The notes under the pieces are model-generated. The model was given only the letters and a program-made list of their open reading frames with translations, did no database searches and had not been told where the DNA came from. The position numbers and the translations under genes are program-made. Positions 1 through 14,617 of a stretch of DNA of 64,000 bases are shown in pieces (the stretch's first letter is position 1; every line of letters begins with the position of its first letter). Source of the DNA: Marilutibacter spongiae (GTDB lineage: Bacteria; Pseudomonadota; Gammaproteobacteria; Xanthomonadales; Xanthomonadaceae); contig NZ_JACHTF010000009.1 of assembly GCF_014145325.1 (NCBI RefSeq), positions 1-64,000 of the forward strand, in the 5' to 3' direction.

Positions 1-23
1 GCGGCCAATCCCCCCATGCCGTC

Positions 24-43
24 ATTCCAGCGAACGCTGGAAT
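24..43. repeat. REP-like palindrome (CCAGCG/CGCTGG)
   Basis: This is a 20-bp near-perfect palindrome, ATTCCAGCG-AA-CGCTGGAAT. The same CCAGCG..CGCTGG core recurs at 17131-17146, so it looks like a dispersed intergenic palindromic element. The rest of 1-150 shows no gene I can support. Confidence 0.55.
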
Positions 44-149
44 CCAGCCTTGGGCCCCGGAATCTGGCTGCTGAAGGGTGACTCGTGACCCGCTATCCGC
101 AACGAGCCCAGGATCGAATCACCCATCCCCGATCCCCCTTCAACTGCCC

Positions 150-185
150 CCAAACGAAACGGGCCCCGGTTCGCACCGGGGCCCG
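150..185 (-). terminator. Intrinsic-type terminator of the first S8 protease gene
   Basis: An 11-bp perfect stem (160-170 with 175-185) closes a TCGC loop. On the minus strand it is followed by a short T-rich tail (GTTTCGTTTG). It lies about 30 bases after the protease stop codon. Confidence 0.6.
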
Positions 186-214
186 TGGCTCATGCAGCCT
201 GGATCATGCGCCTA

Positions 215-2101
<1,887 letters not shown>

Positions 2102-2452
2102 GATACTACCCTCACTGGTTGTATTTGGATCCGCAGTTTGTGGATCACTGCGGTGTGATGGATCGCATGTACGCAGCACAGTTCCCTTGGACTACCACGG
2201 TATCCCCGTGTTGACGATGGCCGGTCAATAGTGGCTGCGGACACGTTCAATCGAGCAATGGATGCCTCGAGTGACTGGGTCCCCTGCGTATGTCGGTGGA
2301 TCTCACTGCCTGCAGTCTCCTCGTGATCGCCATGACCGGTCGATCCGGGGACGACTTGGACTCCGCGCACGTTGGGTTCCGCTCCTTCGGGCATGCGCGG
2401 GATTCGGGAAAAGCCTTCGGACCGAGGTCGGGTGCAGTGCATCTGCGATGAT
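2102..2452. other. Intergenic region between the two S8 protease genes
   Basis: No gene is supported here. The last 20 or so bases before copy A (its ribosome site) match those before copy B. A dyad TTGAC-N8-GTCAA lies at 2211-2228, and its minus-strand half gives a TTGACC -35-like hexamer with no convincing -10. A small CACGG/CCGTG hairpin lies just beside it. A separate promoter for copy A is therefore possible but unproven. Confidence 0.4.
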
Positions 2453-2484
2453 CTGGAAATGGGCCCCGGCGGCTGCCGGGGCCC
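2453..2484 (-). terminator. Intrinsic-type terminator of the second S8 protease gene
   Basis: A 10-bp perfect GC-rich stem (2461-2470 with 2475-2484) closes a GGCT loop and is followed on the minus strand by ATTTCC. The stem resembles the hairpin after copy A, so it was probably duplicated with the gene. The T tract is weak. Confidence 0.5.
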
Positions 2485-2512
2485 GCATCGACTGCAGGAA
2501 GCGGCTCGACCG

Positions 2513-4399
<1,887 letters not shown>

Positions 4400-4925
4400 G
4401 ATACTACCCTCACTGGCTGTATTGGTTGCCCGCGGTTCGAGCCCACGGAATGGATCGCAAACGAATACCGGCCTTCCCCTGATCTGCCCCATGCGGCAGC
4501 GCCGATGTGCGATGGGCGTCGAGTCGATTTCATGCGGCATGCGGGTCTTGCGCCCGACTTGGCCTGCATCACGCGCCACCGGGACCTGGACTGGGGCCCC
4601 CGTCGCGACTTCCCCTCTCGTCGACAGGCCAAGTGAACTCCGGGCGGGGCCGGCGCGTCCAATACAGATAACGCATGACCTTATCCACCTTTTCGCTCAT
4701 CGATTTTCCGGATTTGCTTATCCGGAAATCGGATAAGGCCGCTGCCATTGCTGCGACGGCGGTGCCGGCTTTACCCGGGCCCGCCGTGGTGCTATACGGG
4801 GAGTGCTCCATTGGGATGGCTGACTCCGGCTGGGCATGGCCAGGAGTGAGGCAGCGCGGTCCCGCGACTACGCCACGTCGCTGCCTCTGGCGGCGGCGGG
4901 CGCCTGCTTGCGCAAGGACGTTGCC
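4400..4925. other. Intergenic region between copy B protease and the LysR gene
   Basis: These 526 bases separate divergently transcribed genes and should hold both promoters. No gene is supported. The one clear feature is an AT-richer stretch near 4670-4740 with a nested dyad, listed separately. Confidence 0.5.
4679..4738. promoter_or_regulatory. Nested inverted repeat upstream of the LysR gene
   Basis: An outer pair CCTTATCC (4679-4686) and GGATAAGG (4731-4738) encloses an inner pair, CGATTTTCCGGAT (4701-4713) and ATCCGGAAATCG (4720-4731), with one extra T in the left arm. It lies about 190-250 bp before the LysR start. It could be an operator, an autoregulatory site or a hairpin in a longer leader. 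Its role is inferred from position only. Confidence 0.45.
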
Positions 4926-5978
4926 ATGACACTGAAAGAGTTGCGTTGCCTGCTGGCCATCGTCGATGCCGAGCTGAACATCAGCGCGGCGGCCGAGATC
5001 ATGCATGCCAGCCAGCCCAGCCTGTCCCGCCACCTCAAGCTGCTCGAGGACGAGCTGGGTTTCCAGATCCTCATGCGCCACGGCCGCAGCATCAGCGGCA
5101 TCACGCCCGCCGGCCAGGAAGTCATTCGCCTGGCGCGCCGCGTCGTCAACGACGTCGCCAGCATCCGTGCCTATGCGGCCAACGTGCGCGGCGAAGAGAC
5201 CGGCGACCTGGTGCTGACCACGCCGCAGACCTACGCGCGCCACGTGCTGCCCCCCGTCCTGTCGACCCTCGTCCAGCGCTACCCCCGCCTCAACGTCCGA
5301 ATCCAGAACATGGGCGAGGGTGCGCCGCCCGAGCGCACCTGCGACAACGCGGGCGACATGATGCTGGTGAGCACCGCGGGCGACCGCGTGCCGCCCGGCG
5401 TGGCGTTGCCGCTATTCCGCTGGAAGCGCATGGTGCTGGTACCGCGCGGCCACGTGCTGGCGCGCATGGACCGGCCGGTCGCCCTGGGTGAACTGGCCCG
5501 GCACGCGCTGGTCACCTATGAGGCGTCCCGGCGTTCGGACTCGTCTTTGTGCCGCGCCCTGAGCGAGGCCGGCCTGCGGGCGCGTTTTGCCTGCTCGGCC
5601 GAAGACGCGGACCTGATCAAGGTCTACGTGCGTGCAGGACTGGGTGTCGGCCTGGTCGGTGAACTGGCGCTGGAGCCGGCCGACCACCAGGAGTTCATCG
5701 TGCTGCCGGCCGATCCGGCCCTGCCCGAGTGCGTGGCCTGGGCCATCCTGCCGACGGGCCGCGTGGTCCGCGACTACGCGCTGGACCTGATCCAGTTGCT
5801 GGCGCCGCAACTCGACGTCGACGACATCCGCCGCGCGGTGGACGGCAGTGCCCGCCCGGCCTGGCCGCGACCGCGGCTGTGGGAGTCCGATTACGAGGAC
5901 GTCGGCACGCCGGTGCTGCCGAGCCGTCCGATCAGTGGCGTCACCCGGTTGCCGATGCAGACCACCTACCTGGGCTGA
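4926..5978 (+). CDS. LysR-family regulator of the CysB/Cbl type
   Basis: This is a DNA-binding transcriptional regulator of 350 residues. An N-terminal winged helix (about 1-60; AAEIMHASQPSLSRHLKLLE) is followed by a LysR substrate-binding domain. The start of that domain (LTTPQTYARHVLPPVL) and the later stretch DADLIKVYVRAGLGVGL resemble CysB/Cbl, which sense sulfur metabolites. The protein extends past the usual end with an Arg/Pro-rich tail of about 45 residues. I chose the ATG at 4926 because AAGGA lies 7 bases before it. The neighbours are not sulfur genes, so the regulon is unknown. The upstream nested dyad may be its own control site. Confidence 0.85.
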   Translation: MTLKELRCLLAIVDAELNISAAAEIMHASQPSLSRHLKLLEDELGFQILMRHGRSISGITPAGQEVIRLARRVVNDVASIRAYAANVRGEETGDLVLTTPQTYARHVLPPVLSTLVQRYPRLNVRIQNMGEGAPPERTCDNAGDMMLVSTAGDRVPPGVALPLFRWKRMVLVPRGHVLARMDRPVALGELARHALVTYEASRRSDSSLCRALSEAGLRARFACSAEDADLIKVYVRAGLGVGLVGELALEPADHQEFIVLPADPALPECVAWAILPTGRVVRDYALDLIQLLAPQLDVDDIRRAVDGSARPAWPRPRLWESDYEDVGTPVLPSRPISGVTRLPMQTTYLG

Positions 5979-5984
5979 AGGCTT

Positions 5985-6725
5985 TCAGGCGGTGCGTGCG
6001 GCGTCGCGCAGGGTCACCACCAGCACGTCGCGGTGGGACGGCAACGAAGGATCGATCGCCTCGACCGGGGTCACGCCATGGAACACCCGGGCATCGTCGA
6101 CCAGCGCGGCATCGAACGGCCGGGTCAGGGTGAACGCGCCGACCTCGCGGCCCTGCATGTCGTGGATGCTGGTGGTGCCGCGTGCGATGTTCTCGCGATC
6201 GACCAGCAGTACCAGAACATAATCGACGCCGTCGCGATGCATGCCTTCCGGCGTCGGCTGGCCAGGGGTGTCGTCCTGCGCCTCGATGCGGAACTGGTGC
6301 ACCTCGACGTGCCAACGCGCGACGCATGGCGCGAGCGAGCCGAACAGGGACTGGCAATGCCGCAGGATGGCATGCAGGCTCTGGCTGTCGCCGATGGCCG
6401 GCAGGATCGGCTCGAACCACCGCTCGATGTCGCCCTGCAACGCGTTGTAGTCCAGGCTCTGGAAGTGCGGCTGGTGCGCCTGGCGCACCGCGCTGCCCGC
6501 CGCCGGGCCGCGGTTGGGCAGGCTGTAGACCGCGTGCCGCCGCCGTCGCTGCTTGCCCAGCTTCTCCAGGTAGCGGTCGGGCGCGAGGTCGTTCCAGCTG
6601 TCGCGGAAGGCCGCCCAGTCTCCGAGCGCGCCCTGGTCCTGCAGCCAGGCCTGCATGGTGTCGGCGGCGACGAAGCAGAAGCCATCGTCGCGCAAGGCGT
6701 CCAGGAAATCGGGCGATGCGGACAT
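5985..6725 (-). CDS. 2OG-Fe(II) dioxygenase family protein (PF10014-like)
   Basis: This is a predicted non-heme iron, 2-oxoglutarate-dependent oxygenase of 246 residues. Iron ligands are His163 and Asp165 in GMHRDGVDY and His216 in ARVFHGVTP. Arg232 (HRDVLVVTL) is placed to bind 2-oxoglutarate. The family includes amino acid hydroxylases such as the L-isoleucine dioxygenase IdoA; the substrate here cannot be read from sequence. The start is 10 bases after the stop of the MAPEG gene on the same strand, so the two are probably co-transcribed. Its stop lies 6 bases from the convergent LysR stop. Confidence 0.85.
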   Translation of the reverse strand: MSASPDFLDALRDDGFCFVAADTMQAWLQDQGALGDWAAFRDSWNDLAPDRYLEKLGKQRRRRHAVYSLPNRGPAAGSAVRQAHQPHFQSLDYNALQGDIERWFEPILPAIGDSQSLHAILRHCQSLFGSLAPCVARWHVEVHQFRIEAQDDTPGQPTPEGMHRDGVDYVLVLLVDRENIARGTTSIHDMQGREVGAFTLTRPFDAALVDDARVFHGVTPVEAIDPSLPSHRDVLVVTLRDAARTA

Positions 6726-6735
6726 CGGGAGGTGC

Positions 6736-7134
6736 TCAGCGGGCGACCTGGAGCGCGGCCATCGCCAGCAGCGCCAGCACGCACAGCAGCCCGCCGAGCC
6801 AGCTCAGGCTGCGCAGCAGGTGTTTGTCGGCCAGGTAGAACAGGCCATGCAGGATCCGCAGGCCGGTGAACGCCAGTGCGAGCCCGGCGATCCGCGCCTC
6901 GACCACGCCGGCCAGCTGCGCCATGAGCACGCCGGCCGCGAACGGGGCGAAGGCCTCGAAGGCATTCGCGTGCGCGGCGTTCGCGCGCCGCGTGCGCGGA
7001 TCGTCCTGGCGCTCCATCCAGCCGCGCGGGTCGCGGTTGTTGTAGCGCGGCCCGCCCCCCTTGGCGATGGCGACCCAGACATAGGGCAGGAGCGCCGCGA
7101 TCAGGACGCACCAGTAGGCGGTGGAAAGGGTCAT
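6736..7134 (-). CDS. MAPEG-family membrane protein
   Basis: This is a small integral membrane protein of 132 residues with four hydrophobic segments and the MAPEG signature near the first loop (RYNNRDPR, then RRANAAHANAFEAFAPF). MAPEG proteins in eukaryotes act in eicosanoid and glutathione metabolism; bacterial members are mostly uncharacterised. I prefer the ATG at 7134 to an in-frame upstream start because it puts the first hydrophobic segment at the N-terminus as in relatives. It is the first gene of a two-gene unit with the dioxygenase. Confidence 0.85.
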   Translation of the reverse strand: MTLSTAYWCVLIAALLPYVWVAIAKGGGPRYNNRDPRGWMERQDDPRTRRANAAHANAFEAFAPFAAGVLMAQLAGVVEARIAGLALAFTGLRILHGLFYLADKHLLRSLSWLGGLLCVLALLAMAALQVAR

Positions 7135-7170
7135 GGCCGTTGCGTCGAAGGGGGAAGGCGACAGCGTAGC

Positions 7171-7204
7171 CGAAAACAACGACGGCGCCTTCCGGCGCCG
7201 TCGT
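7171..7204 (-). terminator. Intrinsic terminator of the M28 peptidase gene
   Basis: An 11-bp perfect stem (7179-7189 with 7194-7204) closes a TTCC loop, with GTTGTTTTCG following on the minus strand. It lies about 30 bases after the peptidase stop, upstream of the MAPEG gene. Confidence 0.7.
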
Positions 7205-7232
7205 CATGTCGAACTAGCCGATACTCATGAGC

Positions 7233-8969
<1,737 letters not shown>

Positions 8970-9067
8970 CGAGCCTCCGTTGGAGCGGTTGCAACAAAGT
9001 CCCGATCATACGATGGCGGCGGCCACCGTGCCGGACGGGGCGCACAGCGCGCCCCGCCGGGCCCTGT

Positions 9068-9748
9068 TCATTCGGTCGGCGCGGTGTCGCCCGAGTAGCG
9101 GACCGCGGTCGCGCCGGTGATCGCGCCGGTGCGGGCGGTGTCGTGGATGTACAGCAGCACCTCGCGCTCGAACACCAGCGGTCCCTCGACCACCGCGTCC
9201 GGACCGATCACCACGCGCGGCGGGCGCCCGTTCTTGTTGATGCGGAACCACTGCGGGCTCGGCTTCTCGTAGTGGATGCCGCCGCGCACGTGCGATCCCG
9301 CGCCGACGGTGAGGTCGCCGCTCACGGTCTCGATGTCGCCGCCGACGTCGGCATCGACCAGGCCGATGGAGCCGTTGACGGTTTCCACGTCGTCGCCCAC
9401 GTTGCCGCCCAGGCCGATGAAGATGCCGCCGTTGACGGTGCTCACGCCGCCCTGGACCTGGACGCGTTCCTCCAGGCGGATGGCGCCGTTGACGGTCTCC
9501 AGGTCGCCGGTGCGGGCCGAGGCACCGACCTTGATGCTGCCGTTGACGGTCTCGGCGTCGGCCACCTGGGCGTTGTCGCCGATGCGGATGCTGCCGTTGA
9601 CGGTTTCCAGGGTGCCGTAGGTCTGCCCGGCCTCGGCGGTGATGCTGCCGTTGACCTTGTCGATGTTCTGCTGGGCGAAGGCCGCGGCCGGCGCGAGCGC
9701 CAGGGCCAGGGCGAGGGGAACGAGGCGGAGCGGCTTGCGTGCGGTCAT
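9068..9748 (-). CDS. Exported VNGSI-repeat beta-solenoid protein
   Basis: This is a 226-residue protein of unknown function. A clear Sec signal peptide covers 1-25 (cleavage after AFA). Residues about 32-155 are seven 18-19-residue repeats, each beginning VNGSI or a close variant (VNGAI, VNGGI, VSGDL) and ending in a -ET or -ST turn. That is the pattern of a short right-handed beta-helix, as in DUF4097/GIN-type or bactofilin-like proteins. The C-terminal 70 residues are non-repetitive and end in acidic and Thr residues, with no membrane anchor. It is divergent from gpmI. A scaffold or envelope-stress role is possible, but nothing in the context decides. Confidence 0.75.
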   Translation of the reverse strand: MTARKPLRLVPLALALALAPAAAFAQQNIDKVNGSITAEAGQTYGTLETVNGSIRIGDNAQVADAETVNGSIKVGASARTGDLETVNGAIRLEERVQVQGGVSTVNGGIFIGLGGNVGDDVETVNGSIGLVDADVGGDIETVSGDLTVGAGSHVRGGIHYEKPSPQWFRINKNGRPPRVVIGPDAVVEGPLVFEREVLLYIHDTARTGAITGATAVRYSGDTAPTE

Positions 9749-9846
9749 GGGCGTGTCCGTTCAGTGGGGTCGGAAGGAAGGATGCGCGCTGCATCGCGAA
9801 GGTTTAAGGCGGCGTCCGGGCGATCCGGCCCTCGCGCCGTCTCCGC

Positions 9847-9852
9847 TACAAT
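9847..9852 (+). promoter_or_regulatory. -10 element (TACAAT) of the gpmI-envC-ctpA region
   Basis: TACAAT matches the sigma-70 -10 consensus at 5 of 6 positions and lies about 50 bases before the gpmI GTG. No good -35 hexamer is visible 16-18 bases upstream, so only the -10 is proposed. Confidence 0.4.
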
Positions 9853-9902
9853 CGCAGGCCCATGCACCCCGGGCACCTGCCCGAAGTCACGGAAGCCCCC
9901 AC

Positions 9903-11465
9903 GTGTCCCAGACCCGAGCCACCGCCACCGAGCGCGCCCCCGACCGCATCAAGCCGGTCGTCCTGCTGATCCTGGACGGCTGGGGCCATCGCGAGGACCC
10001 CACCGACAACGCGCTTGCCGCCGCGTCGCTGCCCAACTGGGACGCCCTGCTGGCGCAGGCGCCGCACACGCTCATCCACACCGAGGGCCGCCACGTCGGC
10101 CTGCCGGACGGGCAGATGGGCAATTCCGAGGTCGGGCACATGAACCTCGGCGCCGGGCGCATCGTCTACCAGGACCTGACCCGCGTGGACGCGGCGATCG
10201 GGGATGGCAGCTTCTTCGCCAACGCGGCCCTGCGCGACGCCTGCGCGGCGGCCAAGGCCGCCGGCGGCACCCTGCACCTGATGGGCCTGCTCTCGCCCGG
10301 CGGCGTGCACAGCCACGAATCGCACATCTTCGCGATGATCGAGATGGCCCGCCGTGAAGCCGTGCCGCACGTGGCGGTTCATGCCTTCCTCGACGGTCGC
10401 GACACCCCGCCGCGTTCGGCCGAGGCCAGCCTCAGGGCGCTGCAGGAGGCCTGCCAGAAGGCCGGCAACGCGGAGATCGCGAGCGTGAGCGGACGCTACT
10501 TCGCCATGGACCGCGACAACCGCTGGGACCGCGTGCGCCGCGCCTGGGACGCGATGGTCGAGGCCGCCAGCGACCACCACGCGCCGGACGCGCTGACCGC
10601 GCTGGCCGATGCCTATGCGCGCGACGAGAACGACGAATTCGTCTCGCCCACCGTCATCGACGATGGCGCGACGATGCGCGACGGCGATGCCGTGGTCTTC
10701 ATGAACTTCCGAGCCGACCGCGCCCGCCAGTTGGCGGCGGCCTTCATCGCGCCGGACTTCGAGGGCTTCCATGCGCGTCGCCCGGTGCTGTCGCGCTTCG
10801 TCTGCCTGACCGAGTACGACGCGCGCCTGCAGGCGCGCCTGGCGTTCCCGCCCGACGACCTGCGCCACACCCTGGGCGAGGTCCTGGAAGCCAACGGCCT
10901 GGCCCAGTTGCGCATCGCCGAAACCGAGAAGTACGCCCATGTCACGTTCTTCTTCAGCGGCGGCCGCGAGACGCCGTATGCCGGCGAGGAGCGCATCCTG
11001 ATCCCCAGCCCGCAGGTGGCGACCTACGACCTGCAGCCGGAAATGAACTGCCCGCAGCTCACCGAACAACTGGTCGAGGCGATCGCGTCCGATCGCTTCG
11101 ACGCCATCGTGTGCAACATCGCCAACCCGGACATGGTCGGCCACACCGGCGTGTTCGACGCCGCGGTGAAGGCGGCCGAGGCCGTCGACGTGGCGATTGG
11201 CGCCGTGCGTCGCGCGGTCGAGGCCAAGGGCGGGGCCCTGCTGGTCACCGCCGACCACGGCAATCTGGAGATGATGCGCGACCCCGCCACCGGCCAGGCC
11301 CATACCGCCCACACGACCGGTCCGGTGCCCCTGGTGTACGTGGGGCCGCGCAAGGCCGCGCTGCGCAGCGGCGGCGCGCTGCGCGACATCGCCCCGACGA
11401 TGCTCGAACTGCTCGGCCTGCCGCAGCCGGCCGAGATGACCGGCAAGAGCCTGCTGGAGGCCTGA
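9903..11465 (+). CDS. gpmI: 2,3-bisphosphoglycerate-independent phosphoglycerate mutase
   Basis: This glycolytic enzyme interconverts 3- and 2-phosphoglycerate using two Mn2+ ions. It is 520 residues, normal for the family. The N-terminal metal motif VLLILDGWG holds the first Asp, and [14 protein letters not shown] holds the phosphoserine-forming Ser. Later motifs are [30 protein letters not shown] and TADHGN, all metal- or substrate-binding. I chose the GTG at 9903 because GGAAG precedes it and the open frame further upstream matches no family sequence. Its TGA overlaps the envC ATG (TGATG), so the two are translationally coupled. Confidence 0.97.
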   Translation: MSQTRATATERAPDRIKPVVLLILDGWGHREDPTDNALAAASLPNWDALLAQAPHTLIHTEGRHVGLPDGQMGNSEVGHMNLGAGRIVYQDLTRVDAAIGDGSFFANAALRDACAAAKAAGGTLHLMGLLSPGGVHSHESHIFAMIEMARREAVPHVAVHAFLDGRDTPPRSAEASLRALQEACQKAGNAEIASVSGRYFAMDRDNRWDRVRRAWDAMVEAASDHHAPDALTALADAYARDENDEFVSPTVIDDGATMRDGDAVVFMNFRADRARQLAAAFIAPDFEGFHARRPVLSRFVCLTEYDARLQARLAFPPDDLRHTLGEVLEANGLAQLRIAETEKYAHVTFFFSGGRETPYAGEERILIPSPQVATYDLQPEMNCPQLTEQLVEAIASDRFDAIVCNIANPDMVGHTGVFDAAVKAAEAVDVAIGAVRRAVEAKGGALLVTADHGNLEMMRDPATGQAHTAHTTGPVPLVYVGPRKAALRSGGALRDIAPTMLELLGLPQPAEMTGKSLLEA

Positions 11466-12709
11466 TGCGCGCCAGGCCCGTGCTTGCCGCCGCCCTGCTC
11501 GCCGGGGCCTGGCTGGGCCTGTCCAACCCGCTGTCCGCGGCCCAGGACCGCGGCGAGACCGAGCGCAAGCTCGACGCCGTCAAGGCCGAACTGCGTTCGG
11601 TCGCCGCCGAGCGCCGTCGCATCGAGGGCGAGCGCGGGACCGCGCACCGCGAGCTGCGCGAGGCCGACGAGAAGGTCGGGCAGTCGAACCGGCGGCTGCG
11701 CGAGATCGAGGCCGAGCTCGCCGCGCAGCGCGAGGCGCTGGACGGCCTGGAAGCCCGGCGCGCGACGATGCAGGCGGCGATGTCGGGCCAGCGCGAGGAA
11801 CTCGCGCAGCTGGTCCGCGCGGCCTACGCGCAGGGCGGCGACGCGCCGCTGAAGGTCCTGCTGGCGCAGGACAGCGTCGCCGAGGCCAACCGCCTGCTCA
11901 CCTACCATCGCTACATGCAACAGGACCGGATGAAGCGCATCCGCGAACTGGCCTCGCGCCTGGAGGCGCTGGATGCGGTCGAACGCGACATCGCCGCGCG
12001 ACGGCGGGTGCTGGAGGATTCGCGTGGGCGCCTCGACGCCCAACTGGCGACCCTGCGCGAGGACCGCAGCGCGCGCGAGGCGGTGGTCGCCAACCTGGAC
12101 AAGCGCTACAAGAGTCGGCGCGACCGCGAGCAGGCCCTGGGGCGCGACGCGAAGGGGCTGGAACAGTTGCTGGCACGACTTCGCGCCGCGGCGGCGAAGG
12201 CCGAGGCCGAGCGCCGTCGCATCGCCGCCGAACGCGCTGCCGCGGCAGCCGCGGCGGCGTCGGCCACGCCCGGCGGCCGCCCGGCGGCTCCGGCCCCGCA
12301 GCTGGCCAGTACCGCGATCGGCGGTCCGCAGGTGGGCGGTACCGGCTGGCCATTGAGCGGCGCCCTGCTGGCGGGCTTCCACGCCCGGATGCCGGACGGT
12401 CGCAGCAGCGACGGCCTGCTGCTGGGCGCGGCCGCGGGCACGCCGGTCAAGACCGTCGCCGATGGCAGCGTCGTCTACGCCGGCTGGATGACCGGCTATG
12501 GCCTGCTGCTGATCGTCGACCATGGCGGCGGCTACATGAGCCTGTACGCGCACAACGACGCCTTGCTCAAGGACGTCGGCGACAGCGTCAAGCGCGGCGA
12601 CGCCGTCGCGACCGTGGGCAGCTCCGGCGGCCACGGGCGTCCCGCCCTGTATTTCGAGCTGCGCCGCGACGGGAAGCCGGTCAATCCGAATGTGTGGTTG
12701 CGGCGCTGA
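11465..12709 (+). CDS. envC: Murein hydrolase activator EnvC
   Basis: This is a periplasmic activator of septal amidases during cell division, 414 residues. A signal peptide (1-23, cleaved near LSAAQ) is followed by a long coiled coil (about 25-270) rich in Glu, Arg and Ala, and then a C-terminal LytM/M23 domain (about 310-414). That domain lacks the usual metal ligands: the region that reads HxGID in active M23 enzymes is SDGLLLG here, and the usual HLHFE is ALYFE. This is normal for EnvC, which regulates amidases rather than cutting peptidoglycan. The start overlaps the gpmI stop. The gpmI-envC-ctpA order is common in gammaproteobacteria. Confidence 0.93.
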   Translation: MRARPVLAAALLAGAWLGLSNPLSAAQDRGETERKLDAVKAELRSVAAERRRIEGERGTAHRELREADEKVGQSNRRLREIEAELAAQREALDGLEARRATMQAAMSGQREELAQLVRAAYAQGGDAPLKVLLAQDSVAEANRLLTYHRYMQQDRMKRIRELASRLEALDAVERDIAARRRVLEDSRGRLDAQLATLREDRSAREAVVANLDKRYKSRRDREQALGRDAKGLEQLLARLRAAAAKAEAERRRIAAERAAAAAAAASATPGGRPAAPAPQLASTAIGGPQVGGTGWPLSGALLAGFHARMPDGRSSDGLLLGAAAGTPVKTVADGSVVYAGWMTGYGLLLIVDHGGGYMSLYAHNDALLKDVGDSVKRGDAVATVGSSGGHGRPALYFELRRDGKPVNPNVWLRR

Positions 12710-12835
12710 ACCGCCAGGCCTGGGCGCCGCCCGTGTTAACGAAAGCTTCCGTTCGCGGGCCCTAACGTGTTCCCATCAAGGCGCCGGGGCCGTGACGGCC
12801 CCGGCCCGTCCACCGATCGCCCCGGAGTGCGCTGC

Positions 12836-14212
12836 ATGAGGTTCCGTTTTCCTTCCAAGGCATCCCCGCTGCTGGCCCCCACGCTGTGCATGGCCCTGTT
12901 GGCCGCCCCGGCGGCGTGGGCGCAGGACGCGCCGGTCGACGAGCCGCCTGCCGCCACCGCCGCCGAGGCCCCCGACGGGGCGGCCGCGGACGAAGCGCTC
13001 GACACCACGGTGCCGCTGGAGGAAATCCGCCGCTACGTGACCGTCTACAGCGCGATCAAGCAGGCTTACGTCGAGCCGGTGGAAGACAAGGCGCTGATGG
13101 AGGCCGCGATCCGCGGCCTGCTGTTCGACCTCGACCCGCACAGCGTCTATTTCGACAAGGCATCGGCCGAGGATTTCGACGAACAGTCGCGCGGCGCCTA
13201 CGAGGGCATCGGCGTCGAGCTGCAGCGCCAGCCCGACGGCAACCTCAAGGTCATCGCGCCGATCGACGGTACGCCGGCCGAGCGCGCGGGCCTGCAGTCG
13301 GGCGACCTGATCACCGCCATCGACGGCAAGACCTTCGACCCGGACGAAGGCGACACCTCCGCGCCCCTGCGCGGGCCGGCGGGCAGTTCGCTGACCTTGA
13401 CGATCGTGCGCAAGGGCAAGGACGCGCCGTTCGACGTGACCCTCACCCGCGACACGATCCGCATCACCAGCATCCGCGGGCGCATGCTCGAGCCGGGCTA
13501 CGGCTACATCCGCATCAGTGCCTTCCAGGCCGACACCGCGGCCGATTTCGAGACCCAGCTCGAGGCCCTGAAGACCGAGGCCGGCGGCAGGCTTCGCGGC
13601 CTGGTGATCGACCTGCGCAGCAACCCCGGCGGGCTGCTGACCTCGGCGGTGCAGATCGCCGACGACCTGCTCGAGACCGGCGACATCGTCAGCACCCGCG
13701 GACGCATCGCCATCAGCGACGCGGAATTCTCCGCCACCCCGGGCGATCGCCTCGACGGCGCCCCCGTGGTGCTGCTGGTCGACGCCGGTTCGGCCAGTGC
13801 CTCGGAGGTCCTCGCCGGCGCCCTGCGCGACAACGACCGCGCCCGCGTCGTCGGCAGCCGCACCTTCGGCAAGGGCTCGGTGCAGACCCTGCTGCCGCTG
13901 GACAATGGCGACTCGGTGAAGCTGACCACGGCGCGCTACTACACGCCCAGCGGCAAGTCGATCCAGGCATTGGGGATCGTGCCCGACGTGGTGCTCCACC
14001 CGGCCGCTGACGCCGCCGACGGCGGGCGCGCGAGCTATGTCGAATCCAGCCTGCCGGGCCACCTCAGCGGCGACGAAGAGGGCCAGGGCAACGCCGGCGA
14101 CAACGCGGGGGAGGTGCTGGTCGGCGAGACGCACATCGCCGCCGCGCTCGCCGAGCTCAAGAAGCTGGCGGCGGGCGTCGCGACCGCGGCCCCCGGATCG
14201 CGCACGCGCTGA
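12836..14212 (+). CDS. ctpA: S41 family C-terminal processing peptidase
   Basis: This is a periplasmic serine protease of 458 residues that trims or degrades substrates from their C-terminus; in relatives the targets include peptidoglycan hydrolases. A signal peptide (1-29, AWA-Q) is followed by an N-terminal helical region, a PDZ domain (about 120-200) and the S41 domain. The Ser/Lys dyad is Ser321 (GSASASE) and Lys346 (FGKGSVQ). I chose the ATG at 12836 because GGAG lies 9 bases upstream and the signal peptide follows. A gap of 126 bases separates it from envC. The last 60 residues are a low-complexity, Gly/Ala-rich tail. Confidence 0.94.
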   Translation: MRFRFPSKASPLLAPTLCMALLAAPAAWAQDAPVDEPPAATAAEAPDGAAADEALDTTVPLEEIRRYVTVYSAIKQAYVEPVEDKALMEAAIRGLLFDLDPHSVYFDKASAEDFDEQSRGAYEGIGVELQRQPDGNLKVIAPIDGTPAERAGLQSGDLITAIDGKTFDPDEGDTSAPLRGPAGSSLTLTIVRKGKDAPFDVTLTRDTIRITSIRGRMLEPGYGYIRISAFQADTAADFETQLEALKTEAGGRLRGLVIDLRSNPGGLLTSAVQIADDLLETGDIVSTRGRIAISDAEFSATPGDRLDGAPVVLLVDAGSASASEVLAGALRDNDRARVVGSRTFGKGSVQTLLPLDNGDSVKLTTARYYTPSGKSIQALGIVPDVVLHPAADAADGGRASYVESSLPGHLSGDEEGQGNAGDNAGEVLVGETHIAAALAELKKLAAGVATAAPGSRTR

Positions 14213-14230
14213 AGGCGCGGGCGGGCCCCG

Positions 14231-14551
14231 TCAGCGGGGCTTGCCGGGCACGGGGAAGGGCGTGACGACCTTTTCCCCGCTGCCGGCATCGCGGATGGTC
14301 GCGCTGCCTTTGCGCTCGACCTCCTCGATCCGCACGATGCTCTGCATCGGCAGGTGCAGCACGCGGGTATCGCCGAACTCGTCGCGCAGGCGTTCCTCGG
14401 TCGGGTCGACGACGACGCCCGCGTTGACGTCGAACACCAGGTCGCGGATCTCGGTGAAGCCCCACAACGCGCCGGAGGCGACCGAGCGCGCGTACAGCTC
14501 GTAGACCTTGCCGGCGTTGAGGAACGTGACCTTGTACAGGGGCTTGGACAT
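14231..14551 (-). CDS. DUF1820 family protein
   Basis: This is a 106-residue cytoplasmic protein of unknown function that matches DUF1820 (PF08850) over its length. The characteristic opening is MSKPLYKVTFLNAGKVYELY, with VVVDPTEERLRDEF in the middle and MQSIVRIEEV near the end. It is convergent with ctpA (18-base gap). A GCCCCG-TCAG-CGGGGC hairpin overlaps its stop codon and may terminate both genes. Confidence 0.88.
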   Translation of the reverse strand: MSKPLYKVTFLNAGKVYELYARSVASGALWGFTEIRDLVFDVNAGVVVDPTEERLRDEFGDTRVLHLPMQSIVRIEEVERKGSATIRDAGSGEKVVTPFPVPGKPR

Positions 14552-14617
14552 CGGACGGGCGTTGGGTGGGCGACAGCCCTGTAGTGGTGCCGGGGTGGCG
14601 CGATTGCAATGCCGCGG

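Noticed and set aside
12767-12835. Upstream start for ctpA
   Set aside because: The signal peptide begins at 12836 with a ribosome site before it. The extra residues are basic and unlike the family.
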